Assembly (NCBI GenBank): GCA_021799325.1
Contig: JAJZAS010000078.1
Coordinates: 1 to 7,106 of the forward strand
DNA from: Bacillota bacterium
Lineage (GTDB): Bacteria; Bacillota; Bacilli; Alicyclobacillales; SLC66
Direction: 5' to 3'
DNA length: 7,106 bases
The translations under genes and the position numbers were made by a program. Of this stretch, positions 1 to 5,107 are shown piece by piece. The notes beneath the pieces were generated by a model. That model worked only from the letters and a program-made list of their open reading frames with translations. It was not told where the DNA came from and ran no database searches. The first letter of the stretch is position 1, and every line of letters starts with the position of its first letter.

Positions 1-72
1 GATCTGATTAAATAAGGTGGATTTCCCAACATTCGGTCGACCAACAATCGCCATAATGGGTATTGACAACAC
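1..72 (-). CDS. der: Ribosome-assembly GTPase Der (EngA), N-terminal 24 codons only
   Basis: Der is a tandem two-domain GTPase needed for maturation of the 50S ribosomal subunit in the cytoplasm. Only its first 24 residues are present; the gene runs off the left edge. They contain the G1/P-loop of the first GTPase domain, GRPNVGKST at residues 11-19, followed by LFNQI, which is the classic Der opening. I chose the GTG at 72-70 because a GAGGAG Shine-Dalgarno lies five bases upstream; the in-frame TTG at 69-67 (eight bases from the same site) is equally possible and removes one residue. The ATG at 54-52 is too far from the site. The start lies nine bases after the DUF512 stop, and the ribosome site overlaps that stop codon, so translation of the two genes is probably coupled. 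The family call is firm despite the short fragment because gene order also fits; TrmE, Era and other P-loop GTPases are less good matches. Confidence 0.9.
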   Translation of the reverse strand, partial: MLSIPIMAIVGRPNVGKSTLFNQI

Positions 73-77
73 AACCA

Positions 78-83
78 CTCCTC
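78..83 (-). promoter_or_regulatory. Ribosome binding site of der, overlapping the upstream stop codon
   Basis: GAGGAG reads from 83 down to 78 and shares two bases with the TGA stop (84-82) of the DUF512 gene. It lies 5 bases before GTG at 72 and 8 bases before TTG at 69. It decides the start of der and implies that ribosomes ending the upstream gene can reload here. Confidence 0.7.
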
Positions 84-1452
84 AATACAGTGACGAAGAA
101 GCCTTATCTAGTGTAGATTCATATCGTTTTCGCCTGGGCAATCGGTTGGTTTTTCCCAAGGCGCCATAGATCAATCCACCAGCCGTAGTCGGCACAACGC
201 GGACCGGAACCCCAACTTCCTCTTGCACACGCTCAAGCGTGTAATCATCCAAAAACACATCACTGTCTTCTTTTAGCATTACATCAGGTAAAATCAATTC
301 CTGCGCATGAATTTGATGTCGAAGTTGCTTGACGATGTCACGGCCGCATACAAGCCCTGTCACGGTTACTTGACTACCGTAAAATTCGTTGACAATCGGG
401 TAAACATCCACTTCTAATCCCGACACTTGTTTTAAGCGCTCCACTCTATCCATGATGACGTCCTTTGCAGACATCCCCGTGACCACCGCCACTTTTCTTA
501 ACGAAGCCAACCGATCCGGGATTTCCGAATCAAGCCGGGAAAATTCATCAAGAAAGGTTCGAATCATTCCTACGCCATTTTCAATTTGCGCAAATTCATC
601 ATAATACTTTGCAGGCGGTACTGTCCGCTTCCCTATCACGTAAAATTCATCAGCAGCATGGACAAAGTTGGCTCCTAGCTTTTCGCGAAGACGATCCTGC
701 CAAACAAGCAATTGCTCCGTCATCGTCGCCGCTTCTTCACCTGTACAAGGTCGTAAGTCGACAAGTCCTTCACGATGCTCCGTCAAACCGACCGGCACGA
801 CTGACAACGTCCTCACAGCAGGATAAAATTCAGCGAGTTCTTCAATCGTTCGATCAAGCTCCACACCGTCATTCCAGCCTGGACAAAGCACGATTTGCGT
901 GTTCATTTCAATTCCATTATCCGCCAAAAAACGGATTTGATCCAGAATTTGGCCAGCTCGTTTGTTGCCGAGCATTTTTTCCCGTAACTCCGGATTGGTG
1001 GTATGCACGCTGATATTTAAGGGTGACATTTTCAGCGCTGCAATGCGCTCCAATTCAGCAGGTTTAAGGTTGGTGAGTGTCACAAAATTTCCATGCAAAA
1101 AGGAAAGTCGGTAATCGTCATCCCTCATGTTCAGGGTTTTTCTCATGTTTTTCGGAATCTGATCCACAAAACAAAACACGCATTTGTTATGGCAAAGGTG
1201 AATCCGATCAATCGTGGGGTGCTCAAATTCAGCACCAAGCAATTCATCGTAATCTTTGTCGACCGCGATCTCCCATTCTTCGCCGTTTGCCTTTTTCACT
1301 ACCACTTCCAACTCTTCGCCCGCTAGGGCAAACTGCAAGTCCACAATATCGCGAATCGGTTGACCATTAATGGTTAGCAGTTCATCACCGGGTTCGAGTT
1401 CCAATTCTTCTGCCAGTGATCCTGGGTACACTGCTATAATTTTTGGCAACAT
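82..1452 (-). CDS. DUF512-family protein with PDZ-like domain and radical-SAM type Fe-S motif
   Basis: A 456-residue cytoplasmic protein of the DUF512 family, whose biochemical role is not established. Residues 1 to about 65 form a PDZ-like domain (VYPGSLAEEL, then GDELLTINGQPI). A radical-SAM style cysteine cluster C87-x3-C91-x2-C94 follows, expected to hold a [4Fe-4S] cluster. The middle has VHTTNPELREKML near 149-161 and PGWNDG near 191-196. The C-terminal DUF512 part carries NEFYGSQVTVTGL near 355-367 and LPDVMLKEDSDVFLDD near 388-403, both typical of the family. The length looks full. I start at ATG 1452 because AGGAGG sits five bases ahead; the GTG at 1458 two codons earlier is part of that site and cannot be the start. 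It follows the S1 homologue by 51 bases and precedes der by 9 bases. This position suggests a link to translation or ribosome assembly, which is inference. Substrate and reaction are unknown. Confidence 0.9.
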   Translation of the reverse strand: MLPKIIAVYPGSLAEELELEPGDELLTINGQPIRDIVDLQFALAGEELEVVVKKANGEEWEIAVDKDYDELLGAEFEHPTIDRIHLCHNKCVFCFVDQIPKNMRKTLNMRDDDYRLSFLHGNFVTLTNLKPAELERIAALKMSPLNISVHTTNPELREKMLGNKRAGQILDQIRFLADNGIEMNTQIVLCPGWNDGVELDRTIEELAEFYPAVRTLSVVPVGLTEHREGLVDLRPCTGEEAATMTEQLLVWQDRLREKLGANFVHAADEFYVIGKRTVPPAKYYDEFAQIENGVGMIRTFLDEFSRLDSEIPDRLASLRKVAVVTGMSAKDVIMDRVERLKQVSGLEVDVYPIVNEFYGSQVTVTGLVCGRDIVKQLRHQIHAQELILPDVMLKEDSDVFLDDYTLERVQEEVGVPVRVVPTTAGGLIYGALGKTNRLPRRKRYESTLDKASSSLY

Positions 1453-1455
1453 GGA

Positions 1456-1463
1456 CACCTCCT
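1456..1463 (-). promoter_or_regulatory. Ribosome binding site deciding the DUF512 gene start
   Basis: AGGAGGTG reads from 1463 to 1456, an almost full match to the anti-Shine-Dalgarno sequence, with ATG at 1452. The GTG at 1458-1456 lies inside this site, which rules out the longer start. Confidence 0.8.
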
Positions 1464-1503
1464 GCCCCGTCGATATTATGACAAGCAGTCACAAAATCGT
1501 CAA

Positions 1504-2667
1504 TTACAATTTAAATTTTTCACGTAGCACATCGCCAACCAATTCGCCTAGCGTAGCACCATGGGAATCTGTATCCTGCTTCTTCTCCCAATTGGCCACT
1601 GTTTTCCGTTCTGCCGTCTTTTGTGCATCGCGAATGGAGAGAGAAATCCGCCCTTCCTCAGGCCGAATTTCAAGAATTTTCACCTGCACCACGTCACCTG
1701 GTTTGAGGACATCAGACGGATGAGCCACCCGGTGGCTCGCAATTTGCGACACATGGACCAATCCTTCGATCCCATCGCCGATCTCCACAAACGCCCCAAA
1801 AGAAGATAAGCGCTTGACGGTCCCTGAAATAATGTCACCCACTTGAAATTTTTGCTCCACCAGATGCCAAGGGTTGGTTTCGTCGGTCTTCAGGCTTAAT
1901 GAAATTTTCCCCTCATCAGGCGATACTTGAAGCACTTTAACCCGTACTTCATCCCCTACCTGAACCACCTCTTCAGGTCGAGTTACTCTTCCCCAAGCCA
2001 TCTCCGATACGTGAAGCAATCCATCCACGCCACCGATATCGACAAAAGCGCCAAAGGAGGTAAGTCTGGCTACTTTTCCATTCACGAGGTCGCCGGCTTG
2101 AAATTGATTCAGGAGTTCTTTACGCTTTTCTTGCTCCATTTTTTCCATCACTTTTTTCCGTGATAAAATGACGCGGCGATGTTCCACATCGAGTTCGGAT
2201 ATGACGACATCAACTGCCTCTCCCGCAAATGGCGCGAGATCCTCTACAAATTTTACATCAAGCAAAGAAGCTGGCAGGAAAGCGCGAAGTCCCTCTATGT
2301 CTGCCACCAGTCCACCTTTAACCACTACCAGAATTCGGACGGTGAACACTTCTTCCTTGTCCAACAACTCTTGCAGTTTGGCAAAAACACTGTCATCCAC
2401 TGCTTTTTTTCGCGACAGTTTTGGCGCATTTGTATCATCACCAAGTGACTGCACCACAGCCCTCACTGTTTCGCCAACAGCAGTCACGCCATCCAAACTG
2501 ACCAGTTTAATGTCTGACCACTCCGCAATCGGTATCTCGCCCTCACTTTTATCATTGAAATCTAACCAAACCCTGCCCGCATCAATCTTTGTTACGGTAC
2601 CCACTACCAATTCACCTTCGCGATGATTCGGATGGTCCATTTCGCTCGGAATGTTTGCTTCAGTCAT
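1504..2667 (-). CDS. rpsA: Ribosomal protein S1 homologue with four S1 domains (YpfD-like)
   Basis: A 387-residue RNA-binding protein with four S1 (OB-fold) domains at about residues 18-88, 105-172, 190-260 and 275-346. Domains 3 and 4 match the RNA-binding consensus closely (SFGAFVDIG...GLLHVSE and SFGAFVEIG...GLVHVSQ, each ending ISLS). Domain 2 has the KGGLVADI-GLRAFLPAS pattern of ribosome-proximal S1 domains, and domain 1 is the most diverged. A polar 40-residue tail ends the protein. The length and four-domain layout match B. subtilis YpfD (about 380 residues), shorter than six-domain E. coli S1. In low-GC Gram-positives this protein is not a strict equivalent of E. coli S1 and its effect on initiation is less clear. 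ATG 2667 follows AGGAGGAG with seven intervening bases; the longer reading frame upstream lacks a ribosome site. The start overlaps the membrane protein's stop by eight bases, implying coupled translation. Confidence 0.93.
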   Translation of the reverse strand: MTEANIPSEMDHPNHREGELVVGTVTKIDAGRVWLDFNDKSEGEIPIAEWSDIKLVSLDGVTAVGETVRAVVQSLGDDTNAPKLSRKKAVDDSVFAKLQELLDKEEVFTVRILVVVKGGLVADIEGLRAFLPASLLDVKFVEDLAPFAGEAVDVVISELDVEHRRVILSRKKVMEKMEQEKRKELLNQFQAGDLVNGKVARLTSFGAFVDIGGVDGLLHVSEMAWGRVTRPEEVVQVGDEVRVKVLQVSPDEGKISLSLKTDETNPWHLVEQKFQVGDIISGTVKRLSSFGAFVEIGDGIEGLVHVSQIASHRVAHPSDVLKPGDVVQVKILEIRPEEGRISLSIRDAQKTAERKTVANWEKKQDTDSHGATLGELVGDVLREKFKL

Positions 2668-2956
2668 GATCAGTCTCCTCCTTAGCCTCATGTAGATAGG
2701 GCTGCAGCCAACGCAAGCTCCAGAAAAAGTAAAGGACAACAGGTATGTATAATGGAATCGCCACTATTTTTGACAAAACATGTAACCGGTATAACGACCC
2801 AATCAGAAATGCGGGGATGACGAGTAAGATCGCCCCCCACCGGAATCGGTAAACAAATTTTGTCCCTGCCTTATTATCCTTGGCAAAACGCATGCTCCTG
2901 ATGCGATTTCCAAAAATCCAGACCCCAGCCATGACAAATAGAAACGCAACGAACAT
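2660..2956 (-). CDS. Small membrane protein of unknown function, three predicted helices
   Basis: I do not recognise the family. From ATG 2956 the product has 98 residues and three hydrophobic stretches, near 2-16, 40-56 and 62-82, separated by a basic loop (NRIRSMRFAKDNKAGTK) and a short loop, with an acidic tail (EAKEETDHD). By the positive-inside rule the basic loop after helix 1 is probably cytoplasmic. Coding evidence is its tight fit: ATG lies one base after the plsC stop (TGA-G-ATG) and its TGA overlaps the S1 start by eight bases, leaving no spare sequence. The start is uncertain. No ribosome site sits near ATG 2956, so it would rely on reinitiation after plsC. A GGAGG at 2991-2987 is placed nine bases before an in-frame CTG at 2977, which would add seven residues (LDQQVIE) and overlap plsC by 20 bases. 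Its position beside plsC hints at a membrane or lipid role, but that is only context. Confidence 0.75.
   Translation of the reverse strand: MFVAFLFVMAGVWIFGNRIRSMRFAKDNKAGTKFVYRFRWGAILLVIPAFLIGSLYRLHVLSKIVAIPLYIPVVLYFFWSLRWLQPYLHEAKEETDHD
2675..2682 (-). promoter_or_regulatory. Ribosome binding site deciding the S1 homologue start
   Basis: AGGAGGAG (2682-2675), preceded by another A, lies seven bases before ATG 2667 and inside the last codons of the upstream membrane protein. No comparable site precedes the in-frame ATGs at 2691 or 2739, so the 24-residue N-terminal extension (which reads as out-of-frame membrane-protein sequence) is not real. Confidence 0.8.
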
Positions 2957-2957
2957 C

Positions 2958-3593
2958 TCAATGACTTGCTGATCCAGTTTGGCTCTCCTCCATCAGTTCT
3001 CGCATCCGCGACCATATCATGTGGACTGCATCATCCGTATCCACGCGTTTATTCTGATCAGATATAGGATTCTGCGCCACATAAAATGGTTTGCCAAATT
3101 TTATTGTAACAGATCGAAACAATTTATACTTCCCCTGAACGTAAATCGGAATGATGGGAACCCCCGCTTTTAGCGCAATGAGCCCAATTCCGCGTTCAAT
3201 TTTCACCAGACTCCCACCCGTTTTTCTCGTTCCTTCAGGAAATATCAACAATACATTGCCAGATGTCAAGGTTTCAATCGATTTGCGAATCGCCTGCCGA
3301 TCACTCGCCCCCCTTTTCACAGGGAATGCCAACATCCAGTTTAGGATGGCGCTGATAATCGGCCCCTTGAAAAGCTCCTCTTTCGCCAAAAAATGCACAT
3401 AACGCGGTGCTACCGCAGCAACGGTGGGAGGATCAAAAAAGGATAGGTGATTCGAGGCAAACATCACACCGCCTTTTTTGGGTATATTTTCTATGCCTTC
3501 CACTTTTACTAGAAAAATGACTTTGACAATACTTTTTACAATGTTTTTCACGGCACCATAAGTTAAATAATGAACCCAGTGAAGTGAGCCCAT
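2958..3593 (-). CDS. plsC: 1-acyl-sn-glycerol-3-phosphate acyltransferase PlsC
   Basis: This enzyme transfers a fatty acyl group to lysophosphatidic acid to give phosphatidic acid, the second acylation of phospholipid synthesis, at the cytoplasmic membrane. The 211-residue length is normal for bacterial PlsC. Family motifs appear in order: catalytic H49-x4-D54 in NHLSFFDP, motif II around 93-102 (KRGASDRQAI), the acyl-acceptor phosphate site FPEGTR at 118-123, and motif IV VPIIPI at 145-150. A moderately hydrophobic, basic segment near 15-30 may anchor it to the membrane. ATG 3593 lies six bases after the cmk stop. The nearest ribosome site is a weak AAGGGGG at 3614-3608 with a long 14-base gap, so expression may lean on coupling to cmk. 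An in-frame stop just upstream excludes a longer form. The cmk-plsC order is common in Bacillota. Confidence 0.95.
   Translation of the reverse strand: MGSLHWVHYLTYGAVKNIVKSIVKVIFLVKVEGIENIPKKGGVMFASNHLSFFDPPTVAAVAPRYVHFLAKEELFKGPIISAILNWMLAFPVKRGASDRQAIRKSIETLTSGNVLLIFPEGTRKTGGSLVKIERGIGLIALKAGVPIIPIYVQGKYKLFRSVTIKFGKPFYVAQNPISDQNKRVDTDDAVHMIWSRMRELMEESQTGSASH
2987..2991 (-). promoter_or_regulatory. Possible ribosome binding site for a CTG start of the small membrane protein
   Basis: GGAGG lies within the last codons of plsC, nine bases before CTG 2977-2975, which is in frame with the membrane protein. The same GGAGG-to-start distance is seen for the S1 homologue. It may instead be a by-product of the two glutamate codons of plsC encoded here. 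Confidence 0.35.
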
Positions 3594-3599
3594 ATGAAT

Positions 3600-4286
3600 T
3601 TATTGTACCCCCTTGTTCTTAAGCCGCACTTCACAAAGAGCGGCCACCATTGCGGATGCCTCCTCTATCGTCAAGAGTGAAGTGTCGAGGGCCACCGCGT
3701 CTTCTGCCATGCGAAGCGGAGAGGCTTTACGCTGTTTGTCTGCCTGGTCTCTCGCTTCCAATTCCAACAGTACCTTTTCTAGTTCCACGTCAAAGCCCTG
3801 CCGCTTCATTTCTTCGAAACGTCGCCTCGCTCTCACCTCAAGCTTTGCCGTTAAAAAAATCTTCACATCTGCATCTGGTAGAATACTCGTACCAATGTCG
3901 CGTCCATCCATCACCACGCCAAGCGCACTTTGGGACAACATCGATTGAATCGCGAGCAATTTCCTTCGGACTTGCGGATACTTGGCGACTAAAGATACTT
4001 TTCCACTAATTTCAGGTTCACGAATAGCTTGAGTGATATCAATCCCTCGCACAATGACTCTTTGCGATTCCCCATCTGGAATAAAAAGAATATCCAAACC
4101 TTCCGCCAATTGCGCCAACGCGTTTTCATCATCAAGCGGAATATTGGCGTTGACCGATTGCCAGGTAAGGCTTCTATAAATTGCGCCTGTATCAACATAC
4201 GGTATTCCCATTTGCCTTGCTACATGCTTCGCAATGGTGCTTTTGCCGGCGCCAGCGGGACCATCAATTGCGACTTTAATAGTCAA
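3600..4286 (-). CDS. cmk: Cytidylate kinase (CMP/dCMP kinase)
   Basis: Cytidylate kinase transfers phosphate from ATP to CMP or dCMP in the cytoplasm, recycling pyrimidine nucleotides for RNA, DNA and CDP-lipid synthesis. The 228-residue protein is full length for the bacterial type. It has the P-loop GPAGAGKST at 9-17, the nucleotide-binding DTGAIYR at 32-38, DGRDIGT at 127-133, a basic lid segment RARRRFEE at 152-159, and the typical RDQADKQRKASPL at 179-191. The start is TTG 4286, with AAGGAG (4304-4299) 12 bases before it, a longer gap than usual. An in-frame TGA at 4295-4293 excludes an upstream start, and the residues after TTG already match the usual cmk N-terminus. The rare start and stretched spacing suggest modest translation. 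It begins 29 bases after the PilZ gene with no terminator or clear promoter between, so they are probably co-transcribed. Confidence 0.97.
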   Translation of the reverse strand: MTIKVAIDGPAGAGKSTIAKHVARQMGIPYVDTGAIYRSLTWQSVNANIPLDDENALAQLAEGLDILFIPDGESQRVIVRGIDITQAIREPEISGKVSLVAKYPQVRRKLLAIQSMLSQSALGVVMDGRDIGTSILPDADVKIFLTAKLEVRARRRFEEMKRQGFDVELEKVLLELEARDQADKQRKASPLRMAEDAVALDTSLLTIEEASAMVAALCEVRLKNKGVQ

Positions 4287-4315
4287 GAAAAATCAAATCT
4301 CCTTTTTTAACCTTG

Positions 4316-5005
4316 CTAAGTATAGTTTTCAACGCCTTTATTCTTCAGCTCAATTTGTCTTTTAAACACGTACTGCACGATTCGTTGTTCCATTGCTCTC
4401 GCGAGACTATCAAATCGCACTGAAACTATGGTCACATTGGTTTCTTTGGACTCATAGAGTCGCACCACTGTGCCTTTAGCATGAATAGGCACCATGTCTC
4501 TCGGTTCATTCGGAAACCGGAATTTAACGCTGATGGCATCTTCAGGGCGAATCGAAAAAGGGGAGTTGGAATAAAAAGAGAGCCCACCTCCGCTTACATC
4601 CCACGTAAAACCTTCCCCTGTTCTTAACTCAATTGGATGCTGATTTTTTGAAAGATACATAAAAGAAATATCCGCACGTATCGGTACCCTGACAAATTCC
4701 CTACGCTGGACTCTTGTAATCGCGTTCATCTCGGGAACTTTAATAGAAATTGCCTGCAGATTGTCGACTGTCAATCGATTGCGCAATACTTTTGTAGTAA
4801 ATGAATAAACTGCCCCATCATTTAATAGATAACTGATTGCTATTTCATCATCCTGATCAAAAAGCAGCACATGATTGCCAAACTCAGTAAAAGGCATATC
4901 AATAATGATTTGCTCTTTATTGATGTCAAGCACACGAGCTAGCCCTTTTTTCGGTTCTTTCTTGCTTCTCAGAACATCGACACGAATGCCAATAGTTGGT
5001 AGCAA
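4316..5005 (-). CDS. PilZ-domain c-di-GMP receptor, YcgR/MotI (YpfA)-like
   Basis: A 229-residue cytoplasmic protein with the two-domain layout of YcgR-type receptors: an N-terminal YcgR-like beta domain (about 5-92) and a C-terminal PilZ domain (about 97-215). Both cyclic-di-GMP contacts are present: R102-x3-R106 in RREFVR and D136-x-S138-x2-G141 in DVSGGG. In B. subtilis the gene at this position, ypfA (motI/dgrA), makes a protein that binds c-di-GMP and slows the flagellar motor; shared order and domains suggest an orthologue, but no flagellar gene in the window supports the motility role. The start is TTG 5005, six bases after a weak GGGGG ribosome site (5016-5012), since no better in-frame start is close to that site. 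It is the first gene after the ypeB terminator and appears to lead the unit that continues into cmk. Ligand binding is likely; the output partner is unknown. Confidence 0.9.
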   Translation of the reverse strand: MLPTIGIRVDVLRSKKEPKKGLARVLDINKEQIIIDMPFTEFGNHVLLFDQDDEIAISYLLNDGAVYSFTTKVLRNRLTVDNLQAISIKVPEMNAITRVQRREFVRVPIRADISFMYLSKNQHPIELRTGEGFTWDVSGGGLSFYSNSPFSIRPEDAISVKFRFPNEPRDMVPIHAKGTVVRLYESKETNVTIVSVRFDSLARAMEQRIVQYVFKRQIELKNKGVENYT

Positions 5006-5011
5006 CTTTTT

Positions 5012-5016
5012 CCCCC
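5012..5016 (-). promoter_or_regulatory. Weak ribosome binding site of the PilZ gene
   Basis: GGGGG (5016-5012) lies six bases before TTG 5005. It pairs with the anti-Shine-Dalgarno only through a G-U wobble, so both ribosome site and start codon are weak. The GTG at 5018-5016 is out of frame and not an alternative. Confidence 0.5.
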
Positions 5017-5028
5017 ACTTTCGTTTAA

Positions 5029-5037
5029 ATTATAACA
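5029..5037 (-). promoter_or_regulatory. Extended -10 sigma-A-type promoter for the PilZ-cmk unit
   Basis: TGTTATAAT reads from 5037 to 5029: a perfect TATAAT hexamer with the TG dinucleotide of an extended -10 at the correct one-base distance. The -35 is poor; the best candidate is TTCTAA at 5058-5053 with an 18-base spacer, matching three of six positions, which an extended -10 can tolerate. The predicted start near 5022 gives a leader of about 17 bases, just enough for the ribosome site. It lies immediately after the ypeB terminator, as expected for a new transcription unit. Confidence 0.72.
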
Positions 5038-5056
5038 CGATCACGGGGAATATTAG

Positions 5057-5098
5057 AAAAAACAGCGGAAATCCCTGATATTATTCAAGGAAATCCGC
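5057..5098 (-). terminator. Rho-independent terminator of the sleB-ypeB unit
   Basis: On the minus strand the arms GCGGATTTCCTTG (5098-5086) and CAGGGATTTCCGC (5077-5065) pair over 13 positions with one G-U pair and two T-T mismatches, around an eight-base AT-rich loop. TG and six T residues (5062-5057) follow. It begins nine bases after the ypeB stop. The plus-strand reading has no T-run, so it acts on leftward transcripts only. Its T-run overlaps the -35 zone of the next promoter. Confidence 0.85.
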
Positions 5099-5107
5099 AT
5101 GATTCCA

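Noticed and set aside
609..1370. Plus-strand open frames opposite the DUF512 gene
   Set aside because: They lie wholly inside a well-supported minus-strand gene, lack ribosome sites and recognisable motifs, and look like antisense shadows.
1476..1494. Seven-base-pair hairpin (TTGTGAC / GTCATAA with a five-base loop) in the gap between the S1 and DUF512 genes
   Set aside because: It has one G-U pair, is AT-rich and is not followed by a T-run, so it is not a terminator. A stem this short can arise by chance; it might at most affect RNA processing.
2168..2626. 152-codon plus-strand open frame opposite the S1 gene
   Set aside because: Its composition is Ser/Thr-rich, as expected from the antisense of a Glu/Asp/Lys/Val-rich S1 protein. 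No ribosome site or family motif is visible.
2668..2739. N-terminal extension of the S1 homologue from ATG 2739
   Set aside because: The extra 24 residues overlap the membrane protein gene in another frame, resemble no S1 sequence, and have no ribosome site, whereas ATG 2667 has a strong one.
2865..2885. GATAAT as a -10 box within the small membrane protein gene
   Set aside because: No TTGACA-like -35 at 16-19 bases and no extended -10 TG precede it, and it lies inside coding sequence.
3600..4345. Shared C-terminal LKNKGV in Cmk and the PilZ protein, which might suggest a small duplication
   Set aside because: The identity covers only about six residues at two natural C-termini, the DNA differs at several positions, and flanks do not match. 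Coincidence is sufficient.
5006..5028. Riboswitch or long leader regulating the PilZ-cmk unit
   Set aside because: The predicted transcript leader is only about 17 bases, too short for any known riboswitch, and the hairpin upstream is explained as the ypeB terminator.
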